Origin: Membranipora membranacea
Lineage: Eukaryota > Bryozoa > Gymnolaemata > Cheilostomatida > Membraniporidae
Direction: 5' to 3'
Assembly: GCA_914767715.1 (NCBI GenBank)
Contig: OU612068.1
Location: forward strand, 32,180,001 to 32,240,000
Length of the DNA stretch: 60,000 bases
In this document: piece by piece, positions 1 through 11,762 of the stretch
Position numbering within the stretch: position 1 is the stretch's first letter
How the letters are laid out: each line of letters starts with the position of its first letter
The notes under the pieces: generated by a model
Told to the model about the DNA's origin: nothing
What the model saw: only the letters and a program-made list of their open reading frames with translations
Database searches by the model: none
Program-made: the position numbers and the translations under genes

Positions 1-703
1 AAATAGACTAGTTTGGTTGCGGAGGGGGACGGCCAAAGTTGGGTATGTGACTTTCGCAATATCCCTCTGATACTAAACAAGAGGGAAAAAGCTTTGGAAA
101 GTCAAATTAGAGCCTTTTGGAGTAACCTAATAATTGGCCAATAGTTTCCTTTTACATGCCTGATAGTCAAGATCCAAAAGTTTACAACATTTGAAGTAAG
201 AAAAAATAACCTTTTGAAACATTCTGGGTTTTTTTCTCAATTCATTCACCATTCTATTAAGAAGCCTTTGGGCATAAATATCCTTGACGATAGTATTTTT
301 TAACAAATTCACTTGATTTGCTGTACCTTTTATTTTTATTGTGCATGGTTTCGTATGTCCAGGGTACTTGATTGGCAATTAAAATTAACACACATATATA
401 TATATATATATTTATATCTGACCATGATATAAAAGATACTTTTTACCACTCTGTATATTTTATCACTAAGTAAAAATTATGAGATAATCATCACAGAGAA
501 GGGGCAAGAATTTTGCAGTGTAAGGACAATATTAAGTGGAAAACTCTTTCAGGTCCTGAAAAAATTTTACTTTGTTTTTTCATTGTGTATAGAGCCCTTC
601 ATATCAACTTGTCCTGATCCTCATAATAAACTAATGCGCTGACTTCCTTTTTTCATTATTATGTATATGATTTGTTTGAACAAGAAACTCTCTTGATTTG
701 CAG
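1..703. other. Left edge: no recognisable gene
   Basis: This stretch is probably intron or upstream sequence of the ANL gene that begins in the window at 704. The reverse strand at 127-378 is open for 83 codons and Lys/Arg-rich, but I recognise no family in it and its start is only a chance ATG. An (AT)n microsatellite lies near 390-412. No exon of the ANL enzyme was found here. Confidence 0.4.
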
Positions 704-2952
704 GTGATATCCGGACATAGGAATGATTGGATGGGAGATGAAGTTACATATTGTATCACGTAAGTTCAACTGCTCGTCTATGTTGTTTTACACTTCCCTT
801 TCGTGCCTACCAAAGCGTAGCAGCGATAAGGCACCTGGCGGTGATAAGTTCTCAGGCACAGGCAGCTTTGTTTGTGTCATATTGTGATTACTAGTTACAA
901 AACATAGAAATTTTTAACGCCACCTCTCTTTTCACAAAATTTGATCGCTTTATGATTTTGTACTTGGCTTCTATACCCATAGCAATTGCGAATCACCACC
1001 GTAATAAAATCGGCCTCATCACAGTTTGAGCCCCCTATTATTACGAATGGACAACACCATGTCTGACGTGAGAACTTATTTCAGCTTGATGGCTGGCGCT
1101 GAGAAGTTCACAGAAAGCGACCTCAATGATTATTGTGTCAGCCATGGGGTAAGTGAAGTGTAAAGATAATCAGCTCCTTAATGTGTCTCTGATTCCTAGA
1201 TGTGTGTACTGGAATGGAGGGATCATTACTGACATACTTCTTGATTGCTATTTATTGAAGTTGTAACCTGTGAAGAATTGAAAATTATTAGATTGGAACT
1301 CAAAACCTATGCAAGTGAAGACATAAATTTAGAAAAGAAATACAATGTACATAAGAAATACAATGTGTTCGCAAAATGAGATGTGAAACAAGATACATAG
1401 AAAATTACGCACACAGTTTGACATGCAATAATAAGGAAAAACACAGGTACACTAACGGGATTAAACTGTATTATACAATATTTTAACTTACAATTTTTAA
1501 CCCTTTACGCAGTAGTAAATTAAATTATCCAGAGACTCAGCTTTACATTGATAGTGACCTAAGACAAATTGAATTAAATCATAAATGTAGGTTAAATAAA
1601 TTGGTTGCCTGAAAGACACAAAATAGCATCCAGCATAGTGACATCAAATAAACAGATTCAGAGACAGTTACAGTCTCAATTCAGACAATTACAATTCAAT
1701 AGTTATGTAACTAAAAATGAGAAATGAGTTAACACTTACATGTTTGATGTCAATAAGATAAAATACAAGGTCGACGCTCCAGAGAGCAGGTAGGTGTAAG
1801 TACAGTCTACATTACTACGTTTGTAATTATTACTCAGATTAAATAAATTTGGGTCACCAGAGGCAAAGATTATAAATTGCCAGAGGTTGACTGTTCTGGC
1901 TGACTATGCTAGAGAAACTGCCCGCGACAAAACAACTCTATGTATAAAAAATGAGCTGGCAGACTTTGACCACAAGCAGCTAAGTTTATAGCGATAAAGT
2001 AAGAAATGCGGTTAAATATGAAGACATCTATAAGTGCCTTTGTTTGAGTGCAGTTTTGTGATAAAAACGATGTGAGGATAATAAAAAATAATGTGCTGTC
2101 CTAACCATCCTAATACAATGTGGTTGTGTTTTAAATGACAACATCGATAATTGTGCCTTTCTTTCTTTTGACCGCCCTATCTTACGGGCCTCTTCAAGCC
2201 CATGTGGATGTTGTGCACCTACCTCGCAGTGGCATCGGATAAGCTTAGCTGTCCAACAACTCACTTAGCACAATCCATTGCTTTGCTTAGAATCCCAACC
2301 ATAGAATGTTATGATGTTCGCTATTCCACATCAGTCTCTATTTGGACAATTGGGTTTACCACAAAATGTTAGCCTGGACGTTGTGAACTACATCTGGCTT
2401 GCTCATATTTGATCCAGTTTGGATTCATCCCGCATATTTACCTGTAGTGGGGGAGCAATTCCCATTGCGGCAAACCTGGTCAAACTTGTTCTAGCAGGCC
2501 GAGATAAAGCGGATAGGGTTTCCTCATGTTCATGTTATTTTACTATTTTTTGCAGCTTACTGATCAGTATTTTCCATGCAGAATAATCTACTTTGACGAG
2601 TTTCCTCGAACACCTAATTCCAGAAAGGTAAAATTTAGAATGCCGCGAAGACAATCCTGTGACTCCGTACAAGTTTTATAATCAGTGGCTCAAATCTTCC
2701 TTCATGATTTAGTTACAGAGCATGTATTTACTCTCAACACAGTGCAATTTGCAGAGATTGTGATTAAAATTTACACTCAGATGATATGACTCGTATTTTG
2801 ATGCTGAGCTGGTGCTTCTTATTTCCCAGGTGAGCAAGAAAAGACTGAGAGAAGATGTCGGTGAGATGATAAAACAAGATCCAGTCGTCGGTATGACTGA
2901 AGTTTTCAAAACAAGAGCAGAGAAAATGGGAGTTAAACTTGGAGCTTTATGA
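704..2952 (+). CDS. AMP-binding (ANL superfamily) acyl-CoA synthetase-like enzyme, C-terminal exons only
   Basis: Four exons join in consistent phase: 704-759, 1085-1148, 2556-2627 and 2830-2952 (stop TGA at 2950-2952). The joined peptide has the layout of the mobile C-terminal domain of acyl-CoA synthetases and related ligases: a strand-helix start (VISGHRNDWMGDEVTYCIT), an ESDLNDYC helix, then CRIIYFDEFPRTPNSRKVSKK, which corresponds to the family's (I/F)-x-(D/E)-x-(L/F)-P-(R/K)-T...K segment carrying the catalytic lysine loop. Such enzymes make acyl-adenylates from a carboxylic acid and ATP and pass the acyl group to CoA or another thiol. The usual Gly-Lys of the loop is replaced by Ser-Arg-Lys with one extra residue, so the substrate and even full activity are uncertain. 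The ATP-binding N-terminal exons would lie left of the window. It converges with the zinc-finger gene ending at 3945. Confidence 0.6.
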
Positions 2953-3944
2953 ATCAAAATGTTCAATTTAGAGTAGATTACTGCTGATGACCATCACTAA
3001 GAACGCTGAGTAAATCAAGTGTTTGCTAAAACACGCGCGCACATGAGATCAGCCTCCTGTATCATGGACAGTACAAGTTAAAAACAGACACCCTAGTCTG
3101 TGCCCCATATATTACGCAGAAGATTTTCTTTAAAAATTCCATGTTTTTTTTCAATAATAATATAATAATAATTACTCAATTACTTTCTTCTCTGCTGTAT
3201 TCACATATGTATATGATACAATCCCGTACTGTGGGTCGATGCAAAACCAACAAAACCATACAACAATGAGTGTGTCACAATTTATGGCAATGTTCTACTT
3301 TGTGTTAGAAAGACATTTAATATGGCAAATGTTAGAGCTAAAATAAAACCTTTCAGCTCATTCAATCTACTGATATCAAAATTAATTCTGCAGTGAAACA
3401 TATTATACTCTTTGTTTACGATGGCAGATGTCAGTGTGGTTGATAAAGCCCAAGGGTAGAGCATACACCCAAAGATGCAAAGACAGAAATGGTATATTTT
3501 TCTTGGTTTCATCCCTATATATTTGTTCATATTTATGAATCACTACCCTACTTAGCACAGAAAAAATGAAAAAATCCCTAGAGAGAGCAAAAGTTCAATT
3601 GATTTGAATAATTTAGTCTAAAAAGGTCAAAAAAGTATATATCACAGATGAGCACAAATCTTGATTACAGGGAGTTTGCACTTTTTTGCAATTTCAAAGC
3701 TGTGGGACACCTACACAGGTTACATGCGCTTCCCCTATTAGTAAATTTTGTATGCTACTTTTTTACAAGAGACTGATTTGTCAAATATGTTCTGATATCA
3801 GAAAACTCCCAATAATTATTACCATTGATGTAGAGGTGGCCAGAGGTTGAGGTTGGCCAATTAAGAGTCCAGTGATTCAATCCGGGATTTACAGTGTTTA
3901 GCAGTCATGATAAATCCTCGGTACTGAAAACTCATAACAGTGAG
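2953..3944. other. Intergenic, between converging 3' ends
   Basis: This is about 1 kb between the stop of the ANL gene (+) and the stop of the zinc-finger gene (-). It is AT-rich, with ATAATAATA runs near 3157-3180. Around 3836-3895 is a degenerate tRNA-like patch (GTAGAGGTGGCCAGAGG followed by GATTCAATCC, resembling Pol III A and B boxes), possibly a SINE remnant. I see no coding signal. Confidence 0.4.
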
Positions 3945-6900
3945 TTACACTGTACCAGACATACCATCTGTCTCGGTGTCAGAGCTGAGATATTCTACTT
4001 TAACGGCAGTCTGAAGTTCTGCTGAATCAACATTACTAGGAAAGCATATCCTCTTCTCAGGCTGAGCCTATCAAACATACATTAATATGTACATTTTCTG
4101 TATAATTATACCTTACGTGATGCCACAATTTAAAGTCTCTTATAGAATAACCAAGAATATATGAGACACCTGCTACAACCAGTAGTTTAGTACAATTAAT
4201 GGTCGGAGCTTTGTTTGGTTTTGTTATAATATTCACGATAGTCAATGACCTACCTCCATTGAAGAATCACTTAATGACTTTCTAGAGGACATTCCTTCCT
4301 CAGACACCGAATTGTACCAACTCATCTCCAGCCCAGGGGTGTTTGCTCCGTATATATTTGTGTGAGGATTCGGTCTTATATTAGATTGGACTAGTGGAGT
4401 AGATATTCTTTGATTATCATTGATCATTCCTTGGTTAGTAACTAAACATCTCGATTGTTCATGTTTTCTCAGGTTTGACATGTCAACAAATCCTTTGCCA
4501 CATTTAGTGCACCAGTATCTCTTTAGTCCAAGGTGCACCATGTAGTGGGCTTGTAGAGATTGCTTTGACTGAAATAAATTGCCATCGAGTTATAACTCAG
4601 AGCATAATTGCAGTTAAAGTATGGTGTAAGAGGTTGTTCAATATTACGGACTTCACTCCCCAATCTTGTAATTGTAAGGTAGCAAAGTTCAGGTTGTTGT
4701 GGATAAGCTTAGTAGTATGGGACACGATTATTTATGTGTGTAAAATGACTTCTTTTTAACATGCATACTAGCTAGCAGTCAAACATTCAGGTTGCAATTT
4801 TTTAACTGATCAAATTGATCAAACCAGGGAGTTTGGGATATAAACTCCCTGATCAAACAAAGTCTACATTAGGAGTTATCTCCTTTATGTCAATGAGTAG
4901 ACAACTCTACATTTTTATAGAATTGAGTAACCTTCAAGTTAATTCAGACTTTATTATTCAGAGATCCTGTTAACACATACAAGGAAAATTGGTCCCTTCA
5001 GCCAGATCTTGATGCATTGGTTGAGTAGGAGAAGATTGTAGACTTACTGCGATCATCTTGAAACATTTGATGCACTGGTAGCCTGAGACGACACGGCCCG
5101 TTGTAGATATCTTCTGTTTTCTCATTGCTGCTGCAGCCATTTCCTCGTAATTAGACTTGGTGAGCTGTAGAGATGATGTTGTGTCCTTCGCATTAAAGCT
5201 TTGAGCACATTGCTTCAAGTGATTTATGCTGCAACAATTAAGTTGTGCCCGATAAGTCACATTATTCAATGTTGCCCATCAGCTCAGCAAGAGTTAACGC
5301 TTCAATACCTGTGAATACTTATGAACATTTTTTTCTTAGTTGAACCCGATGATGACAATTTATTGATGACATGGACTAATATTCCAAAGTTAACCTCATT
5401 CGACAGTTGGGTGCGAAGTAAGCAATATTTGATTCTCTACACAATTTCTGATTACTTGTTTGGCATAATGATTGAACGGACCAGTTAAACCTGCTGCATC
5501 AGTTTGACACTTCTGCCGAGATCTTACATATAGGTTACAATAATAGGGTGGATTACATAAATACAATTAATACTTACAATCTGAATTGAGGACTGAATTG
5601 CTTATTGCAGTAGTTACAGGTGTATTTAGCCTCACTGCTGACCTGGTGTCCATCAGATCTCAGCCTCTCTTCTGAGACCTAAATACAGATATTTGTTGTA
5701 TTTACTCTTCATAAATCAATACCAGTTAATTTCTGTGAATAACCATAAGTGATAAGTGAATATGAAACGCTGGAGCAGAAAGTTACTCACCTGCTGAGTT
5801 GCTTCCATTGAAGAGTTTACAGAGTCAACTCCACCCATCAAATCTTTCCAGTGATGTGATAGAGAACTGGGTTTTTTATGTTTATCAGAGCTACATGTCA
5901 CACTAGGCATGGTGCGAGGAGAGGGCACATGTGCGCCGCCCGTGGTTGAGTGGAAACTGGGCGTTGTGCTTGTCAGATTGACAGCAGGTGTACTGATTAA
6001 GTGTTGAGAGATGTGTGAAGCTGTATGGAGCTGTGTATGAGTAGAGTTAGGTGTTGAGGTGGGTTCTGGGAGACAGGTGTCTCTGTATAAACTGGAGAGA
6101 GAGGAGATGATGTCTATAATATAAAATTGGATACTGTTATAATATATGCCATGACTTTAACAATGACTGACTAACACTAATTAGTCAGTCTGACACCACA
6201 CATGACAGGATGATATTTTGGTAACCTTTTTTTTCTACTATGAAGACCACAATGCAGTGGCTATTTCATTTTTGTGCCGATCCATGCTACATGCTAGATA
6301 TATCTCTAATTGCTCCCAAAATAAATCTGTGAACATCACAAACCAACATACTCAAAAAATACAATGGAAGTTTTCTGCATCACACTTTGAGCTGAGGTCT
6401 TATAATCCGAGCATGGAATTCTCTTAGTTAATTTTCGACAACAACTACCCTACAGTACAATGTTTACCCCATGTCTAGCCCAAAAGTTATGATTCGGCTG
6501 AAAAAATTGCTAAAAAGTTGGTTGCCCAAGGTTTTTTGCGTAATTTTAACAACAATTGTATTCAGGTATTCAGGTGCAGAATACACTTGAATGAATAAAC
6601 CTTAATTGTCACAAATTTTCATGAGAAATAAAATGTTGCTGTGATAACATAAAAAAAGTTGAAGCTTTGAGCATAATAAAAAGGGCTGCGGTGATAACAA
6701 ATATATACACACTTTCAAGGACAGACTCTGTGAAACAATTAACAATTAAATCTACTTGTGGAGGGAGCGACATCAGACTTTGTATTCTGGATGCGGGAAA
6801 CAGAAGGCTTTATAGTGATAGCGAATCGAGATTGGATCTCCTCAACTAGGCTTGATATGCTGCAAAATGAAGTAAAATCCAAGTGATTAGCTCATGTCGA

Positions 6901-7494
6901 AAGGCATCAAAGTACAGTGTATGAGTATCAACTCACCAAGCAGTCCAGTATACAAATTTTACACTGTCTGTATTAGTGGGCCCATTATCACCCATAGTCA
7001 TTTTAATTTTAAATACTTATGTTATTACAGACACAAAGACAAATGTGATATATAATCAGGCGGCATATTCTGCAATATTTATACAGTGAAAAATTACAAA
7101 GTTCTTCTCAGTAAAAACCGTGGATCGAGTTGGAAATTCTGCCTCTCCCTGCTCATCTATGATGTAAACGTGGGTATGAACTGTGCAAGCCCAGTAAACT
7201 ACCACTTCTATCTACTTTAGAGGCTGAATCGCTTAACAAAGGTAAAAGAATGAAGTCATCTATTATTGTACAATGTCTGCTGACAAAAATTCTTTTTGTA
7301 TGTATGTGGAAAAAAATCAATTATTGAAAATATTTGGAGTGGTAGCTTATTGTGTTTGGAATGAAATTTTGAGGAAATCATAGAATGGTCAAAACTCACG
7401 ACATAATAGCATCGGTGATAATAACACTATTTCTTGTAACCACTGTAGCTGCAAGCATTGCGCAAGCTCCATCTGATAACTGATTGGATGACAT
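3945..7494 (-). CDS. C2H2/C2HC zinc-finger protein with three fingers (paralogue of the gene at 12826-18299)
   Basis: Seven coding exons on the minus strand: 7494-7400, 6859-6756, 6113-5791, 5678-5578, 5228-5048, 4568-4254 and 4067-3945. All phases agree and give 413 aa. The N-terminus (MSSNQLSDGACAMLAATVVT, then RNSVIITDAIM and LVEEIQSRF) matches the start of the plus-strand gene. A Ser/Thr/Pro-rich linker follows (exon 6113-5791). The fingers are YTCNYCNKQFS..NHLKQC (C2HC), YQCIKCFKMIA..HYMVH, split by an intron inside the finger, and YWCTKCGKGF..KHEQSRC. The acidic tail contains VKVEY, a SUMO-site-like motif, and ends DTETDGMSGTV. It is probably a nuclear DNA-binding regulator. The donor at 6756 is the least certain border. 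The start ATG at 7494 follows a good acceptor (ttattttag), which implies a 5' non-coding exon. An upstream in-frame ATG at 7611 is possible but lies in likely intron. Confidence 0.72.
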
Positions 7495-8639
7495 TTTGCT
7501 GCATCTAAGTGAGATAAGCTTACAGCCGAAATCTAAAATAAATGAATTCAGCTGAGCTCTATCATGTGATCTTGATTCTGTTAAGTTAACGTCTAAGATA
7601 TCTCTGTACATGTTTAGTTGAGGTAAATTTTGGGTACAGGATCTAAACTGATGTCACACGAGATATTTGCTACCAAAACAAAGGAACATGGAGTGGCGAT
7701 TGGTAGTGTCGGAAGGGTATTTTTATACACGGGTGGCCCTTTTGCAGAGAAGTGTGGCGGATGGCTATTAACCAGTCACATTCTTAGCACAACAACTTGG
7801 CTCTAGGGTATCCGAGTTGGTAGGAATGCCAAATACTTAAATACTTTTCATCACTACACTGGCAAAACCATTACTGCAAACCCGGGTCTCTGGCAATGTT
7901 TGACCACTAAACTCGCTTCCCTCTATAATTATCATAGACTCTATGTGTTGATCTGCCCCCCCCCCCTGTTATTTTAAGGCGCCAGTGTTGATTGTATATT
8001 CTGGATGCATGAGTTTGTATGTAATATGACGTCACTCTTTTATTCATCTCAGTTATAGTAATCAATCTGAATTTGTAGATGTTAGATCACAGGTCTACTC
8101 CAAAACCTGGGACTTTGGCAATGTTTGACTGGCTGACTGACTAAATATATAACACATAGAACTTACACAGTTTCAAACACATGACATAAACACAACAGCC
8201 AGTGTAGGTTTTGCAGTAGTGAGTAGTCTCTATGTCCAATGGTAGAGTATACCAGTCCTGTGTATCCTGGGCAAGCTGTCAGCCTGCCCAGGCTCATTAC
8301 TAGTTAGTCCTAACTCACCTCGTAACTCACCTCGTGGAATATAGAACACTAAAAATCACCTAACGGTGCAAACAGGGAGTGCCTCTTTCGTCAGTGTTTA
8401 GTCAGTGTAATTTCAGTGTGGCAGCAATAGCTGCTTATTGTTGAGTGTTATTTGACCCCAGCCTTAGATCCCACGCACTACACGGAAGGAAGCTGTTGTA
8501 ATATGTCTGACTCGAGGCATATATTGAGGTTGGTTCCCCTCTGTTATAGTCATAGTTATCTGGCTTCTACTGATAACCAGCTCATCATATGCTGAGGCAA
8601 GGGTCTGGTGTCTGGTTTAATCTGAGAGTATTCTCATCA

Positions 8640-9760
8640 GTAAGGACAGCCTGTGTGATTTTCGCCTATCTTTTTGCGGTTTTAGTTCAAGTTGCGCTCG
8701 CCCTTCAGTTACTCCGCGTCTACCTTTGATATTTTTGATAAAGCGCACTGCATGGGATTGCACATTTTCTATAGCATCGCTGGTAGTATTGTCAGATGGG
8801 TCCCAAAGGGTATCACCTTACTCAAGGATTGGCCGGCAGAGACTGGTATATGCAAGCAACTTGCCTCTCTCGGACGCTTCATGTAGAGAGTATTTTATAC
8901 AGCCGAGAATTTTCGATGCGCTCTTTATTTTGCTATATGCTTGTCAAACTTCAGGTTTTAATGCATTTCTATGCCGAGGTACGTGGTTTGGTCAACACAT
9001 TCAAGAGGACTATTTCCGAGAAAGTACTGCGGAGCTGCTGTTGGTCCTTTGCTAAATGTGATAACTTCACACTTATCAGTGTTGAACGGCATTTTCCACT
9101 CGCTAGACCATTTGTGCAATGCGTTAATATTTGCCTGGAAGCGGAACCGATCTCCATCATTGTTCACCTCTGAGTAAAGAAGGGTATCGTCAGCATACAA
9201 ACTCACCCCACACGTAACAACTTCTGGTAAATCGTTTATGTATATCAGGAATAACAAGGGTTTCGCATCCGAGCCCTTTCCTAAACCCGTGTTGTCGGTT
9301 ATATGTTATACTGTCTAGTGTTTCGTTGAGGTAATGTAGAACAATATGTACAAGCATTTTGCATGGTATGCATGTCAGCGATATTGGACGGTAGTTTGAT
9401 GGCTCTTCCCGCGCACCCTTTTTGTGGATTGGCGTAACGTAAGCAGTTTTCCACTGTGTCGGCAGCACACTCGTGTCTATTGATGTCTGAAATATGTATG
9501 CTAGACATTTGGCTACCATGACAGGATCCACAAGTAGCTCACACTTTCTGATTTGATCAGGCCCAGGGGACTTAATGTTTTTCAGATCGTGTATCAGTTT
9601 TTTTATCCCTTCAGGCTGAATTTCGATGGAACAGTTATCAGTCGGAAGAAATGGAAGGCCTGTTATACTTTCACTTGTACAGAACTGACTCTGGAAGTAT
9701 TCATTCAGAGTTTCTTCTTCTTCTTATTCAGGGTACTCCGACGCGCCTTTTGGGGAAAAG
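8640..9760 (-). mobile_element. Decayed non-LTR retrotransposon (LINE) reverse-transcriptase fragment
   Basis: Read on the minus strand from about 9760 to 8640, the pieces follow the order of a LINE ORF2. They are KNIKSPGPDQI (around 9560); PTQWKTAYVTPIHKKG and SNYRPISLTCIPCKML; NRQHGFRKGLGCET; then, in another frame, LLFLIYINDLP, the catalytic YADDTLLY (around 9190), the KW..EWKMPFNTDKC region and TTYLGIEMH; and a C-terminal thumb-like part with KILGCIKYSLHEASERGKLL and a WDPSD/AVRFI segment near 8700-8850. The GCET segment joins LLFLIYINDLP directly, so roughly 90 codons usual between them are missing and the frame shifts at the joint. In-frame stops also occur. It is a dead copy; the family (jockey/CR1/L2-like) cannot be fixed. 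Confidence 0.85.
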
Positions 9761-10074
9761 CATAAGTTTGGACGATTGGTGCTGTAGATATTGGTAGTGT
9801 TGTTTGGCAAGTGGTTTGTCTTGTAGCTAGGGCTAATAAACTGAACAAAAATAGCTGATAACAATGGATTAACAATTCTACATAATATCTGACCCTACTG
9901 ACCCTGGTAAATGATCAGATATCCCCTACAGAGTTTGTGACAAGTAAAAATTTTAAATTTAAAAATCAAATGGTTTCAGCACATTTGAGACTGTCTGATA
10001 CTATTGCGCCATTTTTTGAGTTTGATTGATAGTCCTGTGGATGGATATTTATCTTACTGTTCCATAATAATGCA

Positions 10075-10135
10075 GAGTCACTTCTCTCTCATTGGTCAGA
10101 ATATTAACTTCTGACCAATGAGAGAGAAGTGACTC
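10075..10135. repeat. Perfect 27-bp inverted repeat, 7-nt loop
   Basis: The left arm 10075-10101 and right arm 10109-10135 are exact reverse complements (arm start GAGTCACTTCTCTCTC). The loop is TATTAAC. The RNA would form a fully paired hairpin. It has no coding content. It could be a tiny foldback element, a recombination scar or a small-RNA precursor. Confidence 0.9.
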
Positions 10136-10628
10136 ATCTGAGCAACGTAATTGGCGGGTACAGAAGCTCCACAGCCACGATAACTTGGTTCATGCAAGCT
10201 TCCCATCTTCACCACAACAAACACAAACCACACACACACAAGGCTGCAACTCATCCAATCAACTGTCAGTGACCTGCTGTCTGTGCCCAGATGCGTTGGC
10301 GCAAACACACTTAACTGTAAATTTAACTACAATCTACTGAGTTCATGTTTGTCATTACTAACAGTCTTGCTTATCGTCTAACAACATAACAACTCAAAGG
10401 TTCTGGTTGCCCGAACCAATCCTTGGTAACAGCTCCCCCGATTACTCTTTCTTTGCCCTTAGTAAGTCGTGGTAGTCAGCTCGCTACAACCTGCTAATCA
10501 CCGTTCACTAACTCTTGTAACACTATACGTTCTGTGTAACATGACTGTACCATATATATGACTAGTATTGCTGCTCTAGAGCCTAGACGCATATCACGAT
10601 CAAGGAGCGCCCACCAGTGATTAATTAA

Positions 10629-11011
10629 AGGGCAACCAAGGTTTCAAACAACTTCTCATTGATGGCCATTGATTAATAGCAGATTGCACCTTCTGCATGG
10701 GGAAAAAGACAAAATATAATTCGGATGATTATTCAGCCAGAATTCTTGTGAAACATTTCTTCCATCAGGTACTCAAACTCAGCTAAAAGAGAATACCACA
10801 TAGCAGTTTCCTGTTCCTGTTCCTGTTATTATTTAGCCTGTGCTCTATAATTATTACAGCAAAGTCTTGGAACCTCCCCTAAACTGAAGTGTTACCCAGC
10901 TTAGAGTCAGCAACTACTTTGAGTTTTGCATCGCGTAATGCATAAAGCTGATGCTGCCCAGCACATTATTTGCTACCCATTAATACATTGCTGCGAAACC
11001 TTGGTTGCCCT
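10629..11011. mobile_element. 383-bp MITE with terminal inverted repeats and TTAA target duplication
   Basis: The ends AGGGCAACCAAGGTTTC (10629 onward) and its reverse complement GAAACCTTGGTTGCCCT (ending 11011) are flanked by TTAA at 10625-10628 and 11012-11015. TTAA duplications are typical of piggyBac-superfamily elements, so this is probably a non-autonomous piggyBac-like MITE. The interior has no ORF. The element lies in the upstream spacer of the zinc-finger pair. Confidence 0.8.
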
Positions 11012-11077
11012 TTAATGAACGCAAGAGAACAACTACTATGATTATCTCATGCACGTGTCGTGACTTATTTATTATAT

Positions 11078-11108
11078 CAATGAACTACACCTAAGGTTTA
11101 GTTCATTG
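11078..11108. repeat. Short hairpin built on the CAATGAACTAAACCT motif
   Basis: CAATGAACTACACCT faces AGGTTTAGTTCATTG with almost no loop. The same motif recurs in the HIBCH intron at 33419-33523, so the two belong to one dispersed repeat family. Confidence 0.6.
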
Positions 11109-11714
11109 CGTATATTTCACTCACATGAATACCCCATCCAAATTTAAGCAACCCTATGGACATTTAAGGTGGATGTGTGCGAGGGTTTGGTGAAAAGCCA
11201 GGTATCTTACCTGAAAAATGAATTATTTCTCCATTAAATTGTGAAAATATATTATTTCATTTGTTATGACCACTTAGAAAGTTCCTTCCTCCTTTGTCAA
11301 AGAAATCTGTGTCCTTGACATAGCTGGTTGACTTTTGATAGCAATAAGAATGTCTGGTCACAATTACCTTCCTCTGGCAACAAGAATAACTTGGTCTTGA
11401 TGTTAGTCTAAAGATGATCTATTATTATAATTGCTTATTTATAGTTTTAGTACAAAACATAGAACCAGCAACCAGTGGAGCAGGGAGGAGTAAACAATTC
11501 AGACAGCTTCAGAGGATCAGGGAGAAGTGGCAGTAAAGACCAGGGAAAACTGCACTGCAGGTATACATTCTGAACCCTGGAGTGCACAGCAAGGACAGGT
11601 GAGCCGATAACTGAGTGAATGTGAGTGCAAGCTTCTGCACACATATATTATAATATATATATATGATATATACATATATATATATATCTGACCACTTTAT
11701 ATTCTGATTCCTGC

Positions 11715-11762
11715 CTAGATTGGACCATACACAAATCAGGGCCTGTGTATGGTCCAATCTAG
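11715..11762. repeat. Perfect 19-bp inverted repeat, 10-nt loop
   Basis: CTAGATTGGACCATACACA (11715-11733) is exactly complementary to 11744-11762. It sits just downstream of an AT microsatellite. It is a foldback/hairpin sequence of unknown role. Confidence 0.9.

Noticed and set aside
127-378. 83-codon basic minus-strand ORF at the left edge
   Set aside because: No recognisable motif, no splice context and no poly(A) support; kept only as a remark.
7495-7611. N-terminal extension of the minus zinc-finger protein to Met at 7611
   Set aside because: A strong acceptor (ttcatttattttag) lies inside it, and the paralogue starts at the position matching Met at 7494.
8692-9177. Several plus-strand ORFs of 64-125 codons
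   Set aside because: They are antisense shadows of the LINE reverse transcriptase, which reads on the minus strand.
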